DNA from: Chrysogorgia sp. JL179-B06
Lineage: Eukaryota > Cnidaria > Anthozoa > Scleralcyonacea > Chrysogorgiidae
DNA: 64,000 nt
Direction of reading: 5' to 3'
Assembly: GCA_035772405.1 (NCBI GenBank)
Contig: JAYKKM010000143.1
Location: 1,425,501-1,489,500 of the forward strand
Part shown: positions 55,846-64,000 of the stretch, piece by piece
Numbering within the stretch: position 1 is the stretch's first letter
Layout: every line of letters starts with the position of its first letter
Position numbers and translations under genes: made by a program
Notes under the pieces: generated by a model
What the model was told of the DNA's origin: nothing
The model's input: the letters and a program-made list of their open reading frames with translations, nothing else
The model's database searches: none

Positions 55846-55914
<69 letters not shown>
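55846..55914. repeat. (TA)n microsatellite
   Basis: TA run directly abutting the Penelope-like element terminus. Confidence 0.97.
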
Positions 55915-55915
<1 letters not shown>

Positions 55916-56288
55916 CAAAGTGAAAAGGTGGTAAACTGCCAAGAATTTAGTGACGAGATACTGACGTTTCGAGCGGAGCCCTTCATCAGAGTAAGACGAG
56001 ATGAAATAAAATAAATAGGGCTTATATATATGCCAAAAGGATGTCACAGGTAGAAAGTAGCCAATCAAATGCACGGGAAATAAACTAACTAATAATTAAT
56101 GAGATGGGAAAAGTTAAATCATTTGCTATTTTTAATAGTCGATCAATAAGCAGACTGAGGGGGTGGGTCCAATATTCAAGCGGATTAGGCGATAATAATA
56201 GAAACAAAAACTTGAAAAGGAATGAAAGTGCATAAGCTAATAATAAAAAGTTCCAAGCAAACTAAAATAACAAAAAACTTTTAGGAAA

Positions 56289-56862
56289 TTAAATAAAAGA
56301 AAAACGTTCGTTAAGACCAAGAGGATGTGTGGTGCCAAGTTTAAAAATGAGACGCTTCTCTTGCCGCTTGCGGTTATCGTTACCACCGGAGATGGGAAGG
56401 ATGGCACAGACTTTCATGTCTGAAACCAAATGGTTGGAGCTGTTGAAATGGCGGGCTACAGGTTTATCACCACCATTGATCCTCACGGAACGAAGATGTT
56501 CAGCAAACCTGTCTGAAAGGCGTCGCCCAGTTTCACCGATGTAGATTTTAGGGCATTTATCGCAAGAAATGCAATAAATTATGTTGGTGGACGTGCATGA
56601 AAAAGCATGACGGATTGTGTGGTCAAATTTGGGGGCAGTAATAACTGTAGTGGGATTGAGAAAAGGGCATGTGTTACAGCGGGAATGGCCGCTAGAAAAT
56701 GTTCCCGCTGGTGCCGAGGTATTTTGTTTAAGGGCACTATGTACTAAGGAGTCACGCATGTTTTTATTACGGCGAAAAGATACCAAAGGGTTGTCGGTGA
56801 AAATGGCTGACGTCTCAGGATCATTTTGTAAAATGTGAAAATTCCGATTAATAAAATTTTAA
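56289..56862 (-). pseudogene. Penelope-like GIY-YIG endonuclease part
   Basis: Reads FSSGHSRCNTCPFL, IYCISCDKCPKIYIGETGRR, LSDRFAEHLRSVR, DKPVARHFNSSNHL and KRLIFKLGTTHPLGL. GIY-YIG core Y/YIGET, the catalytic Arg region GRRLSDRF, the HFN motif and the CxxC zinc knuckle (CISCDKC) are all present. It cuts DNA for target-primed insertion. Joined to the RT by a frameshift near 56,865. Ends at a stop at 56,289. Confidence 0.9.
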
Positions 56863-57802
56863 CTTTAAAATTGAAAGGATGAAATGTTAGAACTAAAGGA
56901 ATTTTATTGTTTGAAACTCGTTCCAAAGATGGTTCAAGGGCGTCTAAACGGGGGACGAGAAAAGCTTTCTGAACGGCGAGGTCTAAAAGGTTGGTAGGGT
57001 AACCACGTTGGACAAAAAAAGATCTCATTTCTATTGATTTGACTTGAAAATCTTGGTCGTCGCTACATAAGCGGCGAAGACGCAAGAATTGAGAGTAAGG
57101 GATGGATTGCTTAGTGTGGTTGGGATGAGAGGATGAAAATAGAAGATAACTATGGGAGTCAGTAGGCTTGTACGAGACCGACGTTTTCAGCGAATCACCA
57201 TTAATCGAAATTAAAATATCAAGGAACGACACAGAGGTCTCGCTGATTTCCCACGTGAACTTCAGAGCAGGATGAAAATCATCAACAAGGTTGATGAACT
57301 GCTCTAAAAGGACACGTGAACACGACGCTGTTCCTAAACAGTCATCGATAAATCTTCCGAAAAAATCAGGCAAGGGACCCGTGTATTGTTCAAAGATCTG
57401 TTTTTCAACATAACCAACAAATAAGTTAGCATAGCTTGGACCCATTTTGGTGCCCATCGCAACACCACTTATTTGTTGATAATGTTCACCATCAAACGAA
57501 AAATTGTTAAGGGTAAGCACTAGTTCTGCGAAGCGGAGTAACGTGGTTGTGGAGGGTTCTAAATTAGTGCGCTGATCAAAGAAAAACTTCAGAGCTTCAA
57601 GGCCATCACAATGGGGAATGACGGTGTATAAGGACTTGACGTCCATCGTGAAAATAAATTTATCGGAACTACTGAAACGTAACTGGTCGAAAATTTGCAA
57701 GGCATGTTTAGTATCTTTGATATAAGAAGGCAACTTCTTAACCAAAGGAAACATAACGTTGTCTAGAAAACTGGAAACGAGCTCGGTGGGGCAACTATAC
57801 AA
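56744..57802 (-). pseudogene. Penelope-like RT palm, thumb
   Basis: CPTELVSSFLDNVMFPLVKK, PSYIKDTKHAL, FTMDVKSLYTVIPH (catalytic Asp), GVAMGTKMGPSYANLF, FGRFIDDCLG (catalytic DD), TWEISETSVSFLDILI and YKPTDSHSYL. This is the complete telomerase-like RT set of Penelope elements. Beyond about 56,865 the frame departs from the element's real continuation. Confidence 0.92.
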
Positions 57803-58179
57803 GCGGAAACAATCGGCCTGCCAGGATTGTTAGGTTTATGGATTTTAGGTAGGAAATATATGACAGGCGTTCTGGGGGTTGTTAATATAAGGTTAGATGC
57901 AGAGGCAGGCAATTCACCGGCTTGGATGAAATTCTTGATGGTAGTTTTGACGGATTTTTGGTGAGATTGAGTGGGATCGGAATTCAACTTAGTATAAAAG
58001 ATGGTGTCGCTGAGTTGACGAAGAGCCTCTTGTCGATACAAGTCCGCTCTCCAGACAACTACAGCGCCACCTTTGTCCGCAGGTTTTATGACAACGTCAT
58101 TTCGGCATCGTAATGAATTCAAAGCTAGAAGCTCTTCTTTGTTAAGGTTATGAACTTGTTTTCTACGCGGAGGGTGCAA
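57763..58179 (-). pseudogene. Penelope-like RT N-terminal part
   Basis: NLNKEELLALNSLRCRNDVV, IKPADKGGAVVVW, VIYFLPKIHKPNNPGRPIVS. KPADKGGAVVxW and LPKIHKxxxPGRPIVS are diagnostic. Shifts out of frame near 57,785, just before the CPTEL motif. Confidence 0.9.
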
Positions 58180-58205
58180 TTTATCAATGTCATGGCGGCA
58201 TTGTC

Positions 58206-59108
58206 TTACGATCTTACGAAAAGATCAAGGGAAGAAAAATCGCCTTCGGATGGAGACCAAGACGACTTCTTGGGGTTGAGTTTTTCGAAAATATCCTTAT
58301 TGCTATTGAAAGTGGGCTTATCATGAAAACAGGCTTTGAGGCGGAAGAAAGATTCGGCATCCTCTTTAACTGAAAATAGATCGATGGGCCCGGAGTTGGG
58401 AACAAACTTGAGACCTTTCGCAAGAACAGATCTCTCAGGGTCAGATAATGGCAAATCAGAGGGAATAGTGAAAACTAGACGAGTGACTTCGTTAGAGGAA
58501 CTAGTGCTTTGGGAGGGATTCGGGGAAGGACCCAGTAATTTGGCCAATTTGGACGCCTTAACGTCTTTAGGAAAAACATAGAGTCTGGAATTTAGCATGC
58601 GAATTTGTTGAACGATAGCGGTAAACAAAATAGGTGGGCAGACCTGGGAGAGAGAGGACTTACATCCCGAGATGTCGTCATCAGTATGTTGTAAATTACT
58701 GGACATAGATTTAATAATGATACGCATCAAACGACGGGAATGACTCGAACAAGCTGCTGATATGTGATGGGAATAACGACGATCGATAGCGGGGAGATTA
58801 AAAGACAATAAATCAAAAGAGGATCTAAAACCGTAGGGAATGACCCCCCGATATAAACAACGACTAATAAAAGTAATGTGACTGGAAAAACGGGTTTTAG
58901 ATAAAATAAGGTCAAACAAACGTAGAGCATGATTGCTGATCGACGGTAAAAAAGGAAGCAAATAACTTACCATTTCGCGACGGAGACTTTGACGAAACTT
59001 CTTAAGGTTAGGCATGTCGCAGCGGCATATAGAATATCCGAGAGTAGTAAAAAAGGACTCCGCTCGAAACGTCAGTATCTCGTCACTAAATTCTTGGCAG
59101 TTTACCAC
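58206..59108 (-). pseudogene. Penelope-like N-terminal ORF part
   Basis: 300 codons: an N-terminal region overlapping the terminal repeat, a basic middle (SHSRRLMRIIIKSMSS), then LSDPERSVLAKGLKFVPN and LFSVKEDAESFFRLKACFHD, the conserved block before the RT. It stops because an 8-bp duplication (CGTAAGAT, CGTAAGAC at about 58,205-58,220) shifts the frame. Confidence 0.85.
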
Positions 59109-59166
59109 CTTTTCACTTTGCTATATATTCAAAACACTGTCTACGCAGCACTCTACTTTTTTACTA

Positions 59167-59201
<35 letters not shown>

Positions 59202-59280
59202 AACTAAAATATCCCACATCAAGTCTTTTGAGTGTGATGATGTATATACCTTTTTGATGTGCTGGCTTATCATCAGCTAC

Positions 59281-59324
59281 ACTGTGCTGACGAGCTCCAA
59301 GAGAGCGAAACAGCTGTCCACAGT
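59281..59324 (+). ncRNA. hammerhead ribozyme 1 (type I)
   Basis: Parts in order: stem I 5' ACTGTG (59,281-286), core CTGACGA, stem II GCTC with loop CAAGA and GAGC, core GAAA, stem III palindrome (A)CAGCTG(T), C17, predicted cleavage after 59,318, stem I 3' CACAGT (59,319-324). All three stems pair and the invariant core is intact. Stem I extends further outward: CTGGCTTATCATCAGC against GCTCATGATAGCCAG. The very short stem III suggests activity as a dimer, as known for retrozyme and Penelope hammerheads. Confidence 0.88.
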
Positions 59325-59500
59325 TGCTCATGATAGCCAGACACTGCAATTATTTTTTGTCATTTCAGCCAGTAAAAGTGCGCAATGCACACTGAGTTGA
59401 GGGGTTTAATTCTAGAGATAGAATGCGATATATTATCCCCTCGCCAGCGAGGTCGCGTGATAATCTCGCCATGGCAGGGATCCATTTCTCACTAAAGATT
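59325..59500. other. sequence between the two ribozymes, left part
   Basis: AAAAGTGCGCAATGCACACT and ATTATCCCCTCGCCAGCGAG are seen. GATAATCTCGCCATGGCAGGG, with CCATTTCTCAC, resembles 50.72-50.76 kb (GATAATCTCGCCGCGGCAGGG). No gene. Confidence 0.5.
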
Positions 59501-59626
<126 letters not shown>

Positions 59627-59700
59627 TTTCTTGATGTCCCACATTTTGGGTGCATCAAGGGTGACTGTATATAGCAGTCATCTTCATCCTGCTCATCAGC

Positions 59701-60145
<445 letters not shown>

Positions 60146-60440
60146 GACTAAAAATACAAATACGCGGTTTAGGCATTGGGGGTGGGGTGGAGGTTAGTCA
60201 CTTGGCCACGCTACCAATTTGTAATAGTTTATCAACTATAATTCTCGTGAGATTGCTATGCTTTAGTGTGAGTTCTTTTTGCATTCACCTACAATTTAAA
60301 TCCGTATTCCCATACGGTGAGTTCTTTCCACATTTATATAACATTTAAACCCGTATTCGCATCATGTAGCATATTTCATTCCATCTCTAGAATTGATTAA
60401 GAAAAATAATTTACGGTAATGTTGCAATAAAATAAAATGA

Positions 60441-60525
60441 GCAGTGGCAACGGTGGTATTCAAACCCACGCCATCGAAATGACTGGTGCCTGAAACTAGC
60501 GCTTAACCAGAATAGCTCATACGAG
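60441..60525 (-). mobile_element. tRNA-Leu-like copy 1 (CAG loop), degenerate
   Basis: Minus strand: GCGCTAGTTTCAGGCACCAG (anticodon loop TTCAGGC, CAG), ATTTCGATGGC, GTGGGTTTGAATACCACCG. D-arm altered (CTGGTTAAGCG) and the acceptor 5' half is lost. Confidence 0.6.
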
Positions 60526-60658
60526 AATGATATGAGTTCACTCTATACGTTTATATAAAATGTTAACTCTTATTAGCATCATCTAATATATCGCATTCTA
60601 TATCTAGAATAATTAAGAAAAATAATCTCAAGGTAATATCTCAAAATAAAATGAATAG

Positions 60659-60743
60659 TGGCAGCGGTGGGATTCGAACCCACGCTATCGAAATGACTGC
60701 AGCTGCCTTAAACAAGCGCCTTAGACCACTCGGCCACGTTACC
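60659..60743 (-). mobile_element. tRNA-Leu-like copy 2, degenerate anticodon arm
   Basis: Minus strand: GGTAACGTGGCCGAGTGGTC, TAAGGCG, CTTGTTTAAGGCAGCTGCAG, CATTTCGATAGCG, GGGTTCGAATCCC, ACCGCTGCC. The T-arm is intact. The acceptor has one mismatch and the anticodon arm carries about three extra bases. Confidence 0.65.
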
Positions 60744-60913
60744 AAATTGCAAAAGTTTATCAACTATAACTCTCGTGACAATGCTATGGTTTAGCGTGAG
60801 TTCTTTCTGCGTTTACATTTCATCTCTGTTTCATCTCATTTCATTTCTTTCCATCTCTTGAATTAATTAAAACAATAGGATATGTTGATATTGCAACAAA
60901 ATAATAAAAGTAG

Positions 60914-60995
60914 TGGTAGCGGTGGGATTCGAACCCACGCCATCGAAATGACTGGTGTCTAAAACTAGCGCCTTAGACCACTCGGCCACGCTACC
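60914..60995 (-). tRNA. tRNA-Leu (UAG), possibly functional
   Basis: 82 nt. Acceptor GGTAGCG/CGCTACC pairs 7/7. D-arm GGCCGAGTGGTCTAAGGC. Anticodon arm CTAGT-TTTAGAC-ACCAG with anticodon UAG and one A-C mismatch. Long class II variable arm CAT-TTCG-ATG. T-arm GTGGG-TTCGAAT-CCCAC is perfect. Discriminator A. Very close to the eukaryotic tRNA-Leu-UAG consensus. Nearby degenerate copies embedded in a repeated ~220-260-bp unit mean it may be a repeat member and not a dedicated gene. Confidence 0.72.
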
Positions 60996-61469
60996 AATTT
61001 GCAAAAGCTTATCAACTATAGTTATCATGACATTGCTATGCTTTAGTGTGAGTTCTTTATCTGCGTTTACCTAACATTTAAATCCTTATTCCCATCATGT
61101 AATTGGTATACACGGTGAGTTCTTTCTACGTTTATATAAAATTTAAACCCGTGTTCGCATCATGTAATACCTCTTTGTTCCATTGATATCTCGGGAAATA
61201 TCCATAACTGTTGCAAAATCTATACCTTTTCTGAAAGTCCAATAAACCAGCTGTTACCAATGCTTTTGAATTTTCCGAACAAGACACATCATGATAATAT
61301 AAATTAGCATTAATTATCATAAATAAGGTTGAAAAACTTCCATTTTTCTAGAAAAGGCCATCTTGCACGCCCGCGTAGCATCATGAAAATTCAAAATGCA
61401 GAGTTGTTTATGAAATCAAATCAAACTTGGCGTGTTAGTGGATCTCGTGTGCCTGCACTGTAAATGAAA

Positions 61470-61965
61470 AAAGGCTGAAACGACCCAAAAAAGGGGGCCG
61501 AAATGGTGACCCCAGAATAGATCTTTTTTGGGGGTCAAAATGGCACCTATAATAAGATGGCCCCTTAGGGGTGATTTGGCCCCTCCAGGGTATGGGCCGT
61601 TTCAGCTTTAAGTAGGGGCTGTTTTGGAAGAAGCAGGGGCTGTTTCAACTTTTGACCAGGGTCATTTCAGAAAATCTAGGAGTCAATTTGGCTCCTATTC
61701 GGTGGCATTATGGCCCCAAAATAGTGTCGATTCAGCTTGCGGAGCAGAGCCATTTTGGCTCCAACAATAGAGAGCAGTTTCTGCCCCCAACGAAGGGCTG
61801 TTCTGGAAGAAGCAGGGGCTGTTTCAACTTTTGATCAGGGCCATTTCAGAAAATCGCGGGGCCATTTTGGAAAACCAATGAGTCAATTTGGCTCATATTC
61901 GGTGGCATTATGGCCCCCAAAAAGTGTCGATTTAGCTTGCGAAGCGGAGCTATTTTGGCTCTATA
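61470..61965. repeat. about 185-bp tandem repeat with GGCC/ATTTTGG motifs
   Basis: GGGGCTGTTTTGGAAGAAGC, AGGGGCTGTTTCAACTTTTG, AGTCAATTTGGCTC, TTCGGTGGCATTATGGCCCC and GTGTCGATT(C/T)AGCTTGCG occur at 61.61-61.76 kb and again at 61.80-61.96 kb. The left part holds shorter scrambled versions. Confidence 0.85.
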
Positions 61966-62995
61966 TTTTAGTCATTATACGGACCCAAAACAAGCCAATA
62001 TACAGCAGATTAAAAGTTAGCAAAATTTTTGAACCGTTTGGACCAGTATGGGGCTTGGACCTGCAACCAGATTCGAACAAAAGATTAAAATACAGCAACT
62101 GTACAATATTTAGAATGAATAATAATTGTAATCATTTTCATTTGCGAAGTTAACAAAAGAAATAATATACAGAACCATAACTAGCAATATTAATAACCTG
62201 AAGGCATTGTCTAATATCACATTGATTACTGTACTTGCTGTAACCTATTTTGTGAATAACTTGCGTAAGAGTTCGACTGTCTGAACAAATAAAGTTTTTT
62301 AATTCATTGATAACAATAACCTAAAAATAATAGCCAAAATATAAACATGGTTCTCATGAAGTACTTATGAAAATGCATTGAAAAATTGCAACCCTTTTGC
62401 TTAGTGTTGCCAAGAACTACAGTTTCCAAAAAGGATAACACACCCTTGGCGTTACCATAATCTATATTAAAACATAGAAACTTGTCAACAAGGAAAGAAC
62501 AGCCTCAAAACAGCATTTGTTTGTTATTATACTCCAATCTAGTTCCAAGGACCACAATATGAGGTTGTTCCAAGTTTGACACAACAAGTTTCACTTTTTC
62601 ATGCTCCTAAAAATAACAAATCAGATAAAAAATTAATCTGTTGCCTTTCAATATTTTTCGACCTACAATTCTAGTACAAACTTAATAAAATCTTGAATAA
62701 TTCTCTATGAAGAAAAAATTCCAACTTTCTTCATGACGAGAAATGAAAGACATTTAGGGGGCGGGGCGGAGGAAGGTGTTGGGCACTATACTATTACCCA
62801 GACTACCAACAATAAATTTTCAGGAATAGAATTGTCCAGTAATTTAACATAGTTTAATTCATTGGATTTCTGACTCTGCACTCCCCATCCAATCAATAAT
62901 TTATTTTTTATGGAAATGAGAAATAAATTGGTTTCCATCGCCTGTTTGCTTGTTTAATATATTGCATAACACTGTTTTGTATATAATACTGCTGT
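61966..62995. other. intergenic, no gene seen
   Basis: AT-rich, without inverted repeats or exon-like open blocks that I could support. Confidence 0.4.
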
Positions 62996-62999
62996 TATG

Positions 63000-63097
63000 A
63001 ATATGGGAGAACTTGGAGTAGACAGACGATACATGGACGATCGTCAAGCTCGTATCCTCAGAAAAATTATGTCCCAGACAGGAATCGAACCTGTAAT
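63000..63097 (-). mobile_element. family C SINE fragment
   Basis: GGGAGAACTTGGAGTAGACA, GACGATACATGGACGATCG, TCAAGCTCGTATCCTCAGAA, then TGTCCCAGACAGGAATCGAA (T-arm of the tRNA-like head). The rest of the head is missing. Confidence 0.75.
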
Positions 63098-63292
63098 ATA
63101 ACACTGTTTGTTAAGTGTTAAGTTATTTATTAAAATATTCATATATTTAAAAATACCGCCATTTGTCACGTAGTTTTCAAAGCCGAGTGTTTATTTACAG
63201 TTTAAGAGACTGGTAGCTAAACAAATGGCAGACAATATATCGAACCACGATACATGCAAGACAAGAAATGGAAATATACCGTCTAGTATGCA

Positions 63293-63497
63293 ATGAATTG
63301 CACTCGAAATTATGCGCAGATTCCGGAGAAAGGACTAATAATACAAGATTCGACACTGATAAAACGCAGAGATCACAAATACATGCAAAAAATCATATAT
63401 ACAACCGAAGGAACTGTCTCTTGGGCAACTCGAATCAGATTGAAACCAGCTTGTAAACTGACTAAAATGGATGTATTTGAATGGCATGGGAGCAAGG
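63293..63497 (+). CDS. possible first coding exon, unassigned
   Basis: ATG at 63,293 opens MNCTRNYAQIPEKGLIIQDS, LIKRRDHKYMQKIIYTT, WATRIRLKPACKLTKMDVFE and WHGSK to a strong AAG/GTAAGT donor at 63,497. Regular, charged composition unlike a random frame. I do not recognise the family. No partner exon is visible before the window ends. An upstream in-frame stop supports the Met. Confidence 0.4.
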
Positions 63498-64000
63498 TAA
63501 GTGGTGATTATGATTTCTCCATAATTATTTGTTCTTGTTGAGCATTTGGTCAAAATTCGTTCGCGATAAACGCATCGTTCAGAACGTAAAAACAGGTTTG
63601 TCAATGACATTTCAGTGACTGATACTTCACTTTGCTTGTATCAGATTGAAATGATAGGTTTTCTCAAACATCTAGAGACATATTAAGACATTTCTTTATT
63701 CTCCCTATGTAATTACTATTCGGGTGAGAATTGTGTTGTATAGAGTACATTCCCAACGCGCGTGTGTGGCCTTCATTTCTCGCCATGCAAACAAATGCCC
63801 AGAATAACACTGATGTCACTAGTAGCAGAGCTAGCCATATTGCAGTATTTGCAATACAATACAACAAATAGCACAATTATGTTAGACTGTTAGTTATATA
63901 GTGACGCTTAAGAGTTTTGTAACACCTGGCTTTGTGCGTGTAGTCTCAGTGTACATGCAGAGAAACTACACTCACATGTTGTGTAAGACAATTCTGATAT
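63498..64000. other. right edge, nothing recognised
   Basis: If the 63.3-kb exon is real this is its first intron. No acceptor with a convincing exon was found. Confidence 0.3.

Larger units (their letters stand above)
55916..59122 (-). mobile_element. Penelope-like retroelement with inverted termini
   Basis: AGCAAAGTGAAAAGGTGG and the following ~47 bases at the left end reappear reverse-complemented at 59,058-59,122 (CCACCTTTTCACTTTGCT), a 65-bp inverted repeat, apparently perfect by eye. Between them the minus strand encodes RT and GIY-YIG in four frames. Penelope elements commonly have direct or inverted terminal repeats with hammerhead motifs. Here the 3' terminus (55,960-55,993, -) holds CTGATGAAGGGCTCC then GCTCGAAACGTC, hammerhead-like but with one extra A after the CTGATGA core. 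Confidence 0.9.

Noticed and set aside
56329..58581. Plus strand ORFs of 63-81 codons
   Set aside because: Antisense shadows of the Penelope RT/endonuclease.

Overview
The window is eukaryotic, AT-rich and dominated by introns and mobile DNA. There are no operons, Shine-Dalgarno sites, CRISPR arrays or compact gene blocks. Coding blocks are short, bounded by GT/AG splice sites and separated by long non-coding stretches. The mix of features (VWA/Cache and EGF exons, a fucolectin-like FTP exon, Penelope, DIRS-order and CR1-like retroelements, many fold-back MITEs, tRNA-derived SINEs and hammerhead ribozymes) suggests a metazoan, most likely a cnidarian. That assignment is an inference from content, not from a search.

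The main host gene is on the + strand. I could assemble 23 exons between 5,959 and 49,451. In order they encode the C-terminal half of a VWA domain (5.96-6.90 kb), a fucolectin/F5-8C-like FTP domain on one symmetric exon (11.4 kb), a Cache domain like that of calcium-channel alpha2-delta/CACHD1 proteins (12.9-22.1 kb), a Cys-rich stretch aligning with the alpha2-delta C-terminus (23.0-28.5 kb), an unnamed extracellular segment (31.5 and 44.4 kb) and four EGF repeats (47.5-49.45 kb) ending in a stop and AATAAA. Twenty of the 22 exon junctions keep reading phase. The two that do not probably mark small exons I missed. The 5' exons are not visible and may lie left of the window.

The introns are full of insertions. 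0-5.5 kb: LINE remnants, a 26-bp minisatellite, SINEs, and a LINE 5' end with a 2A-like motif. 7.2-9.2 kb (-): a decayed copy of a multicopy protein with XPG/FEN1-like nuclease motifs. 10-30 kb: at least nine fold-back MITEs, several carrying an exact TGACGTCA (CRE) site. 31.6-44.4 kb, one 12.8-kb intron: an apparently intact Ngaro/DIRS-order tyrosine-recombinase retrotransposon (-; gag 36.8-35.5, RT-RNase H 35.7-33.9, recombinase 34.0-33.0 kb). Head-to-head with it lies a frameshifted second copy of the XPG-like gene (37.3-41.8 kb), and a diverged inverted repeat brackets both. 44.6-47.5 kb: a LINE nested in a MITE and a SINE nested in a Penelope fragment.

Right of the gene (49.5-64 kb) lie a short-repeat array, a recurrent (TA)n-linked repeat, a SINE hairpin, a nearly complete Penelope-like element (-; 55.9-59.1 kb) with inverted termini, two near-perfect hammerhead ribozymes (59.28 and 59.70 kb), a cluster of three tRNA-Leu-like copies of which one folds almost perfectly (60.4-61.0 kb), a tandem repeat (61.5-61.96 kb) and a possible first exon of another gene (63.29-63.5 kb).
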